Assembly: GCA_050951095.1 (NCBI GenBank)
Contig: JBMNIQ010000005.1
Coordinates: 434,001 to 498,000 of the forward strand
Reading direction: 5' to 3'
From: UMGS1519 sp050951095
Lineage (GTDB): Bacteria > Actinomycetota > Coriobacteriia > Coriobacteriales > Eggerthellaceae
DNA length: 64,000 nt
Notes under the pieces: model-generated
Database searches by the model: none
Told to the model about the DNA's origin: nothing
Seen by the model: only the letters and a program-made list of their open reading frames with translations
Made by a program: the position numbers and the translations under genes
Shown here: piece after piece, positions 34,584 to 42,875 of the stretch
Position numbering within the stretch: position 1 is the stretch's first letter
Layout of the letters: the number at the start of each line of letters is the position of its first letter

Positions 34584-35783
34584 GTGCATAGCGATTTCGG
34601 CTCCACGCTGCGGAATGCCCGCATGCGCCAGGGATACGACATCAACACCGTTGCCCGCCGGCTCCGTATTCGCCCCGATGTCATCCAATCCATCGAGGAC
34701 AGCGATTTCGACCGCATGCCGCCGCGCGGCTATGCGCGCAACATGATCAATTCGTACGCGCATCTGCTGGGGTTGAATCCCTCGCAGATCACGCGCCAGT
34801 ACCTGGACGAGCTGTACGCCCATCAGGTGAACAACGCGCGCCAGGCAAGCCATCCGTCTGCCGCCGACCTGTCCGACAGCAGGCGCCATCATCGCGTCGG
34901 CGCGGAAGAGGATATGCATCGGGAACATGAGGTTCGCCGCGGCGTGCGCACGCGCACTGAGGGTTCGGAGCGGTTCAGCCATCGCGTGTACGACGACGGC
35001 TACGACACCGTGCGACCGTCTCATTCCCGCTCGTCGTATCCTGCCGGCGGAAGCCATGTGCGCACCGGCTCGGGCTACACCACGCGCAACCGCGGCCATC
35101 GCGCCAGCAGTGCGGCAATCGGCGGCAGCGCGTACTTGAACGCATACAAGGGCCCCACGGCGGCGCAGTCGTGGACGGCGAACTGGCGCAACCACCTGCC
35201 GCTCGTCGGCGTCGTGGCGGCCGTCATCGTGCTCGTCGTCATCCTTCTGGTGCTGCTGTTCGGGCCGAAGGGCACGGATGACCAGGATGTGACGAACATG
35301 CCCGTCACCGGCGTCGAGTCGGCAGGGACCGTGGAGGAATCCTCGTCTTCGTCCTCGTCGTCATCCGCAACGGAGCAGCCCACGTCGTTCAAGTTCACGT
35401 ATACGGTTGCCAGCGGCACGAGCGTCTGGATCGAATGCTACGTGGACGGCGATACGAAGATCGCCGAGACCGTGACCGGTCCGTCCACGAAGACGTACAC
35501 CGTCAAGAAGCGCGTCGAGTTCATGGCCGCCTCTGCCGACGGCGTATCCGTGAAGCAGGACGACAACGACGTTGCGCTGCAGGCGGGGGATTCCGGCGGC
35601 GTGGACCTGGTGCTGAAGTTCTCCGATTACCTGACTCAGTGGAAGAAGGACAACGGCGTGACCTCGTCCAGCTCCAGCAGCTCGTCAAGTTCCAGCAGCT
35701 CGTCCGATTCGACGTCGTCCAGCTCCAGCAGCTCGTCATCGTCAAGCTCCGCTTCGGATTCGTCCTCGTCGTCGAGCGACTAG
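34584..35783 (+). CDS. RodZ-like helix-turn-helix membrane protein with a poly-Ser tail
   Basis: 399 residues. The N-terminal HTH_25 domain (GSTLRNARMRQGYDINTVAR, and the RGYARNMINSYAHLLGL segment) is the RodZ/YmfM signature. After a basic disordered stretch (about 85-200) comes one membrane helix (about 205-228) and a DUF4115-like beta domain (about 265-355). The protein ends in roughly 40 residues that are almost all Ser, coded by repetitive AGC/TCG/TCC. RodZ links MreB to the cell envelope; whether MreB exists here is not visible. GTG 34584 with SD AAGGAGG. It is placed after ftsK as in Bacillus ymfM. Confidence 0.85.
   Translation: MHSDFGSTLRNARMRQGYDINTVARRLRIRPDVIQSIEDSDFDRMPPRGYARNMINSYAHLLGLNPSQITRQYLDELYAHQVNNARQASHPSAADLSDSRRHHRVGAEEDMHREHEVRRGVRTRTEGSERFSHRVYDDGYDTVRPSHSRSSYPAGGSHVRTGSGYTTRNRGHRASSAAIGGSAYLNAYKGPTAAQSWTANWRNHLPLVGVVAAVIVLVVILLVLLFGPKGTDDQDVTNMPVTGVESAGTVEESSSSSSSSSATEQPTSFKFTYTVASGTSVWIECYVDGDTKIAETVTGPSTKTYTVKKRVEFMAASADGVSVKQDDNDVALQAGDSGGVDLVLKFSDYLTQWKKDNGVTSSSSSSSSSSSSSSDSTSSSSSSSSSSSSASDSSSSSSD
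35661..35783 (+). repeat. Low-complexity Ser-codon repeat
   Basis: Repeated units such as TCGTCCAGCTCCAGCAGC encode the poly-Ser end of the RodZ-like protein. Such tracts are prone to length change by slippage in multiples of three. Confidence 0.7.
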
Positions 35784-35820
35784 CAGGCAGGTTGGTCATC
35801 GGTCTTCCATAGGCTCACGG

Positions 35821-35858
35821 TATAATGCACGGGCGCTGCGCAGATGCAGCGCCCGTTT
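35821..35858 (+). promoter_or_regulatory. -10 element followed by a perfect hairpin ahead of yajQ
   Basis: TATAAT (35821-35826) is followed almost at once by an 11-bp stem ACGGGCGCTGC (35829-35839) / GCAGCGCCCGT (35846-35856) and TTT. The hairpin can end the ftsK-rodZ transcript. The TATAAT could start yajQ-rimO transcription, in which case the hairpin would be at the RNA 5' end. I see no good -35. Confidence 0.45.
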
Positions 35859-35916
35859 ACCTATACAGGAACAACCGCGCCGCACAAGGGGGCGGCGCCG
35901 ATAGAAAGGCATACGC

Positions 35917-36414
35917 ATGGCAAAGGATTCCAGCTTCGACATCGTCTCGGAAGTGGACATGCAGGAAGTGGACAATGCATACGGCCAGGCCTCGAAGGAG
36001 GTCGCGCAGCGCTACGACCTGAAGGGCACCGGCTCGAAGATCGAGCTCGACAAGGCGAAGAAGACGGTTACGCTGACCGCTCCGAGCGACTTCGTGGTCG
36101 GACAGGTGCGCGACATCTTCACCGGCAAGCTGGTGAAGCGCGGCGTGGACCTGCAGTCCGTCGAATGGGGCAAGGTGGAGCCGGCAGCCGGGGGCAATTC
36201 CCGCCAGACGGGCACCATCGTCGAGGGCATCGACCGCGAAACGGCCGGCAAGATCAACAAGGACATCAAGGCCCAGAAACTCAAGTGCAAGGTGACCATC
36301 GAGCAGGACAAGCTGCGCGTGTCCAGCCCCAAGAAGGACACGCTGCAGGAGGTCATCGCATTTCTGCGCCAGCAGGATTACGGTCGCCCGTTGCAGTTCG
36401 TCAACTACCGTTAG
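35917..36414 (+). CDS. yajQ: YajQ family nucleotide-binding protein
   Basis: 165 residues, the family's full length. FDIVSEVDMQEVDNAYGQA, RYDLKGTGSKIELDK and the C-terminal FLRQQDYGRPLQFVNYR are YajQ/UPF0234 signatures. YajQ homologues have two ferredoxin-like domains and bind nucleotides; in some proteobacteria they are c-di-GMP effectors. That role in this organism is not established. It lies 9 nt before rimO, suggesting joint transcription. Confidence 0.93.
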   Translation: MAKDSSFDIVSEVDMQEVDNAYGQASKEVAQRYDLKGTGSKIELDKAKKTVTLTAPSDFVVGQVRDIFTGKLVKRGVDLQSVEWGKVEPAAGGNSRQTGTIVEGIDRETAGKINKDIKAQKLKCKVTIEQDKLRVSSPKKDTLQEVIAFLRQQDYGRPLQFVNYR

Positions 36415-36423
36415 GGAGCATCT

Positions 36424-37731
36424 GTGGAACCTTCCATCAATATCGTCACCATGGGGTGCGCGAAGAACGAGGTCGACTCGCAGGAGATGACGGCGCGTCT
36501 GGAAGCGGCCGGCTACCGCATGGTCGACGACCCCGCGCAGGCGGGTGCGGTGATCGTCAACACGTGCTCGTTCATCCAAATGGCAACGGAGGAAAGCCTG
36601 GATGCCGTCTTGCAGGCGGCGGGGCTGGACAATGTCGCGAACGGCCGCGCGCATCTGGTGGTCAGCGGCTGCATGCCGGCCCGCTACGGCGACGACCTGG
36701 CGTCCGAGCTCCCCGAGGTGGCGCGGTTCGTCCCGTGTTCGCGCGAGGACGACATCGTTGCCATCATGGACGGCCTGTTCGGTGATGATGCACCTCAGGG
36801 TGCGCGCGGCGACGCAGCGGAGGTGCCGTACCGCCCGCTGGCCGGCCAGTCCCCCTGGACGGCGTATGTGCGCATCTCGGACGGCTGCGACCGTTTCTGC
36901 AGCTATTGCACGATTCCCTATATCCGCGGCCGCTACCACAGCTATCCGGAATCCGCCATCCGCGCCGATGTCGCGCGCAAGGTGCGTGCCGGCGTCAGGG
37001 AGATCACGCTCATCGCGCAGGATACGGGCCGCTGGGGCACGGATTTCGAGCAGCCTTCCAGCTTGGGTGCCCTCATGGACCATCTGGCGGGCGAATTCCC
37101 CGACACGTGGTTCCGCGTCATGTATATCCAGCCCGAGGGCATCTCCGACGACCTGCTTGCCGCCATGGCTGCGCACGACAACATCTGCAGTTACCTGGAC
37201 ATCCCCGTGCAGCATTCCGTGAAGCGCATCCTCACGGCCATGAACCGCAAAGGCTCTGCACCCGAGTATCTGGCGCTGCTGGACCATGTGCGCCGTACGG
37301 TGCCGGATGTCACGCTCCGCACCACGGTCATCGCGGGCTATCCCGGCGAGACGCAGGAGGATGTGGACGACCTGTGCGACTTCCTGGAGCAGGCGGCCTT
37401 CGATTACGTGGGCGTGTTCGCATACTCGCGCGAAGACGGCACGCGCGCGGCTTCGCAGCCGGGACAGGTGGACGAGGCGGAGAAGCTGGACCGTGCGCAG
37501 CAGGTGCGCGACACGGCCGATGCGGTTTCCGCCGGCGTCATCGCGCAGCGCACGGGCCGCGTCTACGACGTGCTCGTCCTGGGACGGGAAGAGGACGGCC
37601 AGCTGTTCGGCCGCGCGCAATGCCAGGCGCCCGATGTCGACGGCGTCACGTTCCTGGAATCCGGCGAGCCCGGGCAGATCGTACCCGTGACGATAGCGGA
37701 TACGCTGATGTACGAGATGGAAGGCGAATAG
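36424..37731 (+). CDS. rimO: Ribosomal protein S12 methylthiotransferase RimO
   Basis: 435 residues. UPF0004 cysteines lie in TMGCAKNEVDSQEM, NTCSFI and VSGCMPARYG. The radical SAM motif is DGCDRFCSYCTIPYIRGRY. AQDTGRWGTD and DIPVQHSVKRIL separate RimO from MiaB and MtaB. A C-terminal TRAM domain follows. It methylthiolates an Asp of ribosomal protein S12. The start is GTG 36424 with GGGAG upstream. The pgsA-cinA gene begins 4 nt after the stop. The rimO-pgsA pairing is common in Firmicutes and Actinobacteria. Confidence 0.95.
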   Translation: MEPSINIVTMGCAKNEVDSQEMTARLEAAGYRMVDDPAQAGAVIVNTCSFIQMATEESLDAVLQAAGLDNVANGRAHLVVSGCMPARYGDDLASELPEVARFVPCSREDDIVAIMDGLFGDDAPQGARGDAAEVPYRPLAGQSPWTAYVRISDGCDRFCSYCTIPYIRGRYHSYPESAIRADVARKVRAGVREITLIAQDTGRWGTDFEQPSSLGALMDHLAGEFPDTWFRVMYIQPEGISDDLLAAMAAHDNICSYLDIPVQHSVKRILTAMNRKGSAPEYLALLDHVRRTVPDVTLRTTVIAGYPGETQEDVDDLCDFLEQAAFDYVGVFAYSREDGTRAASQPGQVDEAEKLDRAQQVRDTADAVSAGVIAQRTGRVYDVLVLGREEDGQLFGRAQCQAPDVDGVTFLESGEPGQIVPVTIADTLMYEMEGE

Positions 37732-37735
37732 CTCC

Positions 37736-38950
37736 ATGGCGCAGCAAGAGAAGGTCTGGACAAGCGCGAACATCGTCACGCTGATCCGCATCCTGTGCAT
37801 CCCGGTGTTCGTCGCCGTCGTGGTCAGCCCGTGGCCGCAATGGTTCCCGCAGCTGGGGGACATGGAGATGTGGAAGCCCATCATAGCGGCGGCCGTGTTC
37901 ATCGCCATCAGCTGCACGGATGCCATCGACGGACATCTGGCGCGCAGCCGCGACGAGGTCACGACGTTGGGCAAGTTCATGGACCCGCTTGCGGACAAGA
38001 TACTCGTGGCGGCGGCGCTTCTGTGCCTGATCGAGCTGGGCGTGCTGCCGTCCTGGGTGGCGCTGATCATCCTGGCGCGCGAGTTCATCGTCTCCGGCAT
38101 CCGCATGATCGCCGCCAGCGAGGGCGTGGTCATCGCGGCCAGCTGGTGGGGGAAGATCAAGACGGTGACGCAGATCATCGCCGTGGTGCTGTTCCTCATC
38201 AAGGCCAGCCCCGTCACGGACAGCCTGCCGGGCGATGCCAGCCAGCAGCTGTACGTGCTTGCCTGGACGGTCATGGTCGTGGCGCTGGTGTTCACCATCG
38301 CGTCCATGCTCGACTACTTCGATAAGGCCCGTTCGCTGCTGGGCTTCAGCGAATCGAAGCACGGCGGATCGCGTGCGAAGAAGGACGACGAGGCGCTTGC
38401 GGGCGCATCGGCGGCATCGCGCGGATCGCTGCCTCCCTCGAGCGAGGATGCGCTGCGCTTGGCGGCGGCCGGCGTCATCGCGGCGGCGCGCGAGAGGCAC
38501 GTGTCCATCGGCACGGCGGAAAGCTGCACGGGCGGCCTGATAGGCGGCACGTTGACGGCCGTTCCCGGTGCCTCGGACGTCACGGAAGGCGGCATCATCA
38601 GCTATTCGAACCAGGTGAAGCACCAGGTTCTGGGCGTTTCGCAGGAGACGCTGGACTCGTTCGGGGCGGTAAGCGGCCAGACGGCCTGCCAGATGGCGGA
38701 AGGCGCCCGCTGCGTGCTGGGCGTGGATATCGCCGTGTCCGTGACGGGCATTGCCGGACCGGGCGGCGCGGTGCCGGGCAAGCCGGTGGGCACGGTCTGG
38801 ATCGGCATCTCCTGGCCGGAGGGGACCGTTGCGAAGCATTGCCTGTTTCCCGGCGATCGCGACGAGGTGCGCGCGCACACCATCCGCTTCGCGCTGGACC
38901 TGTTCGCCGACTGCCTGGCGGGAAAGAAGCTGGAATCCGATCCGTTCTGA
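37736..38950 (+). CDS. Fusion of phosphatidylglycerophosphate synthase (PgsA) and CinA-type nicotinamide-nucleotide amidase
   Basis: 404 residues in one uninterrupted frame. Residues 1 to about 205 are PgsA: membrane helices plus the CDP-alcohol phosphatidyltransferase motif D65-G66-x2-A69-R70-x8-G79-x3-D83-x3-D87. Residues about 238-402 are the CinA C-terminal (PncC) domain with IGTAESCTGGLIGG, GGIISYSNQVKHQVLGV and GIAGPGGAVPGKPVGT. A Ser/Ala-rich linker joins them. PgsA makes phosphatidylglycerophosphate; PncC deamidates NMN. In Bacillus pgsA and cinA are separate neighbours upstream of recA, so this is a gene fusion. No stop or frame change lies at the junction. Confidence 0.92.
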   Translation: MAQQEKVWTSANIVTLIRILCIPVFVAVVVSPWPQWFPQLGDMEMWKPIIAAAVFIAISCTDAIDGHLARSRDEVTTLGKFMDPLADKILVAAALLCLIELGVLPSWVALIILAREFIVSGIRMIAASEGVVIAASWWGKIKTVTQIIAVVLFLIKASPVTDSLPGDASQQLYVLAWTVMVVALVFTIASMLDYFDKARSLLGFSESKHGGSRAKKDDEALAGASAASRGSLPPSSEDALRLAAAGVIAAARERHVSIGTAESCTGGLIGGTLTAVPGASDVTEGGIISYSNQVKHQVLGVSQETLDSFGAVSGQTACQMAEGARCVLGVDIAVSVTGIAGPGGAVPGKPVGTVWIGISWPEGTVAKHCLFPGDRDEVRAHTIRFALDLFADCLAGKKLESDPF

Positions 38951-38978
38951 GGTCGGCGAAAAATCTTTGCGGAGCCCC

Positions 38979-39022
38979 TGCCTGGCGACGGGCCTTGAAA
39001 AAGGCTTGCTGCCAGGCATTTT
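38979..39022 (+). terminator. Terminator of the yajQ-rimO-pgsA/cinA transcript
   Basis: An outer stem TGCCTGGC (38979-38986) / GCCAGGCA (39011-39018) encloses an inner hairpin GCCTT-gaaa-AAGGC and is followed by TTTT (39019-39022). Confidence 0.8.
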
Positions 39023-39118
39023 AGTGCGGGGATGTATTCGGATCGGCATGCCGAGGCCATTTTGGGCATGCTGTGTGAGCCGCATGCGCTACCTTCGTCG
39101 CATACCGAACGGCAGTTC

Positions 39119-39146
39119 TTGACAAGCGAACAACTGTTCGTATAAT
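39119..39146 (+). promoter_or_regulatory. recA promoter with LexA (SOS) box in the spacer
   Basis: Consensus TTGACA (39119-39124) and TATAAT (39141-39146) are 16 nt apart. Between them lies a perfect Gram-positive-type LexA box CGAAC-AACT-GTTCG (39127-39140), abutting the -10. LexA bound here would block polymerase directly. Confidence 0.93.
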
Positions 39147-39181
39147 TATCGATGTGATTTTTGAATTCCCAAGGAGAGGCC

Positions 39182-40267
39182 ATGGACCAAGATAAAGAGA
39201 AGATGCTCAAGCTGACCACCGATCAGATCGAGCATAAGTTCGGCAAGGGCTCCATCATGAAGCTCGGCGAAGGGGATAGGAACCTGGAAATCGGGTTCAT
39301 ACCTACGGGTGCCCTTCCGCTGGATGCCGCTCTCGGCATCGGCGGCGTGCCGCGCGGCCGCATCGTCGAGATCTACGGTCCCGAGTCCTCGGGCAAAACC
39401 ACGCTGGCGCTGCATATCCTGGCAGAAGCGCAGGCGGTGGGCGGCATCGTCGCGTTCATCGATGCCGAGCATGCGCTCGATCCCGTCTACGCGGCGAAGC
39501 TGGGCGTCGACATCGACGACGTGCTCATCTCGCAGCCGGACACGGGCGAGCAGGCGTTGGAAATCTGCGACATGCTGGTGCGCAGCAACGCCATCGACTG
39601 CATCGTCATCGACTCCGTTGCGGCATTGGTGCCGCGCGCTGAAATCGAAGGCGAGATCGGCGATACGACGGTCGGCCTGCAGGCCCGCCTTATGTCCCAG
39701 GCGCTGCGCAAGCTTGCCGGCTCGCTGTCGAAATCGAACACGACATGCATCTTCATCAACCAGCTCCGCGAGAAGATCGGCGTCATGTTCGGCAATCCGG
39801 AGACCACGCCCGGCGGCCGTGCGCTGAAGTTCTTCTCCAGCGTGCGCCTGGATATCCGCCGTCGCGACTACGTGAAGCAGAACGGCGAGACCATCGGCAA
39901 CCGCGTGCGCGTCAAAGTGGTCAAGAACAAAGTGGCGCCTCCGTTCCGCCAGGCGGAATTCGACATCATCTACGGCAAGGGCATCTCGAAGGAGGGATGC
40001 GTGCTGGACATGGCCGCCGAATGCGGCGTGGTGAAGAAGAGCGGCTCGTGGTACACGTATGGCGAAGAGCGCCTGGGACAGGGCAGGGAAGCGGCGAAGA
40101 GCACGCTTGAGAAGAATCCCGACCTGCGCAACGAGATCGAATACAAGGTACGCGAGGAATACGATATTCCCCAGCAGCCCGGTGCAACGGCGCCTGCGGA
40201 CGAGGCGTCTCATGCCGCCGATAAGAAAACCGCCGCCGCTAGCAAGAAAACGGCTGAGAAGAAATAG
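39182..40267 (+). CDS. recA: Recombinase A
   Basis: 361 residues. Walker A GPESSGKTT (66-74), Walker B CIVIDSVAALVP, the MSQALRKLAG loop and FINQLREKIGVMFG are all RecA signatures. The C-terminal tail is Ala/Lys-rich rather than acidic. It catalyses strand exchange and, on ssDNA, triggers LexA self-cleavage. ATG 39182 follows SD AAGGAGAGG; the frame opens 7 codons earlier without SD. SOS-controlled through the box at 39127-39140. recX follows by 21 nt. Confidence 0.98.
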   Translation: MDQDKEKMLKLTTDQIEHKFGKGSIMKLGEGDRNLEIGFIPTGALPLDAALGIGGVPRGRIVEIYGPESSGKTTLALHILAEAQAVGGIVAFIDAEHALDPVYAAKLGVDIDDVLISQPDTGEQALEICDMLVRSNAIDCIVIDSVAALVPRAEIEGEIGDTTVGLQARLMSQALRKLAGSLSKSNTTCIFINQLREKIGVMFGNPETTPGGRALKFFSSVRLDIRRRDYVKQNGETIGNRVRVKVVKNKVAPPFRQAEFDIIYGKGISKEGCVLDMAAECGVVKKSGSWYTYGEERLGQGREAAKSTLEKNPDLRNEIEYKVREEYDIPQQPGATAPADEASHAADKKTAAASKKTAEKK

Positions 40268-40288
40268 CCTCCGAGGGTTCACGGTCGT

Positions 40289-41023
40289 ATGAGTATGGCT
40301 GATAAGAAGCAGATGCAGGGCAGTTCTGGCGATGCGCGCAGCGCGGTCATAGTGGCGTTGCGCGCCCAGATGGATGCCCTGCAGCATTCTTCCGGCGCTT
40401 CTGCAGAATCCGCGCAGAACCGCAGGACGGCCATTCTCCCGGCGGACGAGCATGCTGATGAGGGAACCCGGTTTTCGGGTGTAACCCGACGTCCTGCGCG
40501 GGGGAAATCATCGGAATCGGGGCGCAGCGGTGCAGGTAAGGCAGACGCTCAGGACGAGGTCGATTCGAAGAAGAAGGCGTTCGACCGCATCGTGATGCTG
40601 TGCAGCTATCATGACTATTCCCGTGAGAAGATGCGCCAGCGTTTGAAGCGCGAGCAGGTTGACGAGTATGCGGCCGAGGACGCCTTGGAGCGTGCCGTCG
40701 AATGCGGCCTGATCGACGACATTCGCTATGGCGAGGCGCTGTGCGCGGGGCGCATGCGTGCGGGGAAGGGCACGGACGGCATCGAGAGCGAGCTTTGGGA
40801 CAATCATATCGACCCGGCGCGCATACCGGGATGGCCGGAAGAATACGAACAGCGCTACGGCAACGACCTCGATCGGGCGCTGCGTCTTATCGAGCGCCAT
40901 CCGCCCCGTTCGAAACGCCCGCGCGATTCGGCGTATCGAAGATTGAGGGGCAAAGGGTATTCGTCCGATATCGCGTCGAAGGCTGCCGGTATTTGGTGGT
41001 CGCGACAGCAGTCGGAATCGTAG
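40289..41023 (+). CDS. recX: Regulatory protein RecX
   Basis: 244 residues. The RecX three-helix repeats begin near residue 98 (FDRIVMLCSYHDYSREKMRQRL, then AEDALERAVECGLIDDIRYGEAL). The N-terminal roughly 90 residues are a low-complexity extension with no recognisable domain. RecX caps RecA filaments and modulates their activity. It sits 21 nt after recA with no terminator between, so it should share the SOS promoter. ATG 40295 is an alternative start two codons on. Sequence conservation in RecX is low, which tempers the call. Confidence 0.85.
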   Translation: MSMADKKQMQGSSGDARSAVIVALRAQMDALQHSSGASAESAQNRRTAILPADEHADEGTRFSGVTRRPARGKSSESGRSGAGKADAQDEVDSKKKAFDRIVMLCSYHDYSREKMRQRLKREQVDEYAAEDALERAVECGLIDDIRYGEALCAGRMRAGKGTDGIESELWDNHIDPARIPGWPEEYEQRYGNDLDRALRLIERHPPRSKRPRDSAYRRLRGKGYSSDIASKAAGIWWSRQQSES

Positions 41024-41229
41024 CTGTTTCCGGGCATAGGGAACGGCTCTGTTCCTTGTCAGCATGCGGATTTAGCGTGGGGCCGTTTCGCCGCCTGCCA
41101 AACAGCACTCCTATAGCAAGAAGTTTAGGTTACTATAGGTAGTGGTTTGAGTTTACGTATCCGCAAGGATGCTTGTTATAGAACAACCGAATAGGTGTGT
41201 CTTACCCTTACGGGGGTGCGTGTACTCAT

Positions 41230-41250
41230 GCCAGGTTTCCTGGCTTTTTT
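41230..41250 (+). terminator. Intrinsic terminator in front of rny
   Basis: GCCAGG-ttt-CCTGGC followed by TTTTTT ends 48 nt before the rny start. It may simply end recA-recX transcripts from 200 nt upstream. The AT-rich, hairpin-containing stretch 41120-41225 (for instance ATCC-GCAA-GGAT at 41159-41170) would also allow a promoter there, making this an attenuator for rny. Confidence 0.75.
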
Positions 41251-41297
41251 ATCATGGGAAACCATCCGAATGCGCAGATAAACAGAAAGGGGAGAGC

Positions 41298-42872
41298 ATG
41301 CCTACCATTGCATGGATTGTCATCGGCATCGTCATCGGCGCCGTTGTCGGCATACTCATTGCCCGGCTTGCAGGTGCAAATTCCGCAAAGAAGGCTGCCG
41401 AAGAGGCCGATCGCCTTATCGCAGAAGCAAAGACGCAGGCCGAGACGATGCAGCGCGAGAAGCTGGTCGAGGCAAAAGACGAGATCCTGAAGATGAAGCA
41501 GGAGGCGGAAGACGAGGGCAAGGAACGCATGCGCGAGGTGCGCAGCGCCGAGGATCGCATGAACCAACGCGAGCAGTCCTTGAACAACCGCAGCGATTCT
41601 CTGGACAAGCGCGAGCATCAGCTGTCCAGCTTGCAGGGCCAACTCGATCGGCGCGACAACGACCTCCACGCGGAGTCGAAGCGCCTTGATCGCGAACGCC
41701 AGGAAGTGGAGGATCGTTCGCGCGAGATTTCCGAGCGTCTCGAGGAAGTCTCCGGCATGACGGCCGATGAGGCGAAGAACGAGCTGCTGGACAACTTGCG
41801 CGGCGAGGTCACGCACGAGTCCGCGGCCATCATTCGAGAGGCTGAGAACCGCACGAAGCTGGAGGCGGACCGCAAGTCCCGCGAAATCTTGAGCCTGGCC
41901 ATGCAGCGCCTTGCCTCGGATTTCACGGCGGAGAACACGGTATCCACGATCAACCTGCCCAGTGACGACCTGAAGGGCCGCATCATCGGCCGCGAAGGCC
42001 GCAATATCCGCTCGTTCGAGCAGATCACGGGCACGAACCTGATCATCGACGATACGCCCGAGTGCGTCACCATCTCGTGCTTCGACCCGGTGCGCCGCGA
42101 GATCGGCCGCATCACCATGGAGAACCTGGTTGCCGACGGGCGCATCCATCCCGCCCGCATCGAGGAGATGTACGACAAGGCCACGAAATACGTGGACAAG
42201 CAGATTCAGGAAGCCGGCGAGCAGGCAAGCTTCGATACGGGCATCCATGACCTGCATCCCGACCTCGTCCATACGCTGGGCCGTTTGCGCTACCGCACGT
42301 CGTACGGCCAGAACGTCCTGCAGCATTCCATGGAGGTTGCGTACCTCACGGGCACCATGGCCTCCGAGCTGGGCTTGGACCCCATTCCCGCGAAGCGCGC
42401 CGGCCTGCTGCACGACATCGGCAAGGCCATCGACCGCGAAGTGGACGGCAACCATGCCGTCATCGGCGCCGATCTGGCACGTCGCTACGGCGAGAAGCCC
42501 GAGATCGTGCACGCGATCGAATCGCACCACAACGACATCGAGCCGAACTCCGTCCTCGACGTGCTCGTGCAGGCTGCAGACGCTGTTTCCGCCGCACGCC
42601 CGGGTGCGCGCAAGGAGACGCTCGATGCGTACATCAAGCGCCTGGAGAAGCTCGAGGAGATCGCGAATGCGCATGAGGGCGTCGAGCGCACGTATGCCAT
42701 CCAGGCCGGCAGGGAAGTGCGCGTGATGGTGAAGCCGGAAGTCGTCGACGAAGCCGCCTCTACGGTTCTGGCGCACGACATCGCGAAGCAGATCGAAGAC
42801 GAGATGACGTATCCCGGCACGGTCAAGGTCGTGGTCATCCGCGAGTCCCGCGCCGTGGATTACGCGAAGTAG
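41298..42872 (+). CDS. rny: Ribonuclease Y
   Basis: 524 residues. An N-terminal membrane helix (AWIVIGIVIGAVVGILIARL) is followed by a long coiled coil (about 26-200), a KH domain (GRIIGREGRNIRSFEQITG, about 224) and an HD domain with HDIGKAIDRE (about 372). It is a membrane-bound endonuclease that starts mRNA decay. ATG 41298 follows GAAAGGGGAGA; the frame is open further upstream to 41169 but runs through the terminator hairpin. RNase Y, RNase J and PNPase all occur in this window. Confidence 0.97.
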   Translation: MPTIAWIVIGIVIGAVVGILIARLAGANSAKKAAEEADRLIAEAKTQAETMQREKLVEAKDEILKMKQEAEDEGKERMREVRSAEDRMNQREQSLNNRSDSLDKREHQLSSLQGQLDRRDNDLHAESKRLDRERQEVEDRSREISERLEEVSGMTADEAKNELLDNLRGEVTHESAAIIREAENRTKLEADRKSREILSLAMQRLASDFTAENTVSTINLPSDDLKGRIIGREGRNIRSFEQITGTNLIIDDTPECVTISCFDPVRREIGRITMENLVADGRIHPARIEEMYDKATKYVDKQIQEAGEQASFDTGIHDLHPDLVHTLGRLRYRTSYGQNVLQHSMEVAYLTGTMASELGLDPIPAKRAGLLHDIGKAIDREVDGNHAVIGADLARRYGEKPEIVHAIESHHNDIEPNSVLDVLVQAADAVSAARPGARKETLDAYIKRLEKLEEIANAHEGVERTYAIQAGREVRVMVKPEVVDEAASTVLAHDIAKQIEDEMTYPGTVKVVVIRESRAVDYAK

Positions 42873-42875
42873 CCA

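Noticed and set aside
35661..35783. Ser-codon repeats as a mobile or regulatory repeat
   Set aside because: The repeat is in frame and ends exactly with the coding sequence; it is low-complexity coding DNA.
35857..38307. Long - strand frame opposite yajQ, rimO and pgsA
   Set aside because: Overlaps three well-supported genes; no start signals, repetitive composition.
38340..38460. Frameshift or assembly error joining pgsA and cinA
   Set aside because: The linker is in one continuous frame with normal codon usage, and both domains are complete on either side.
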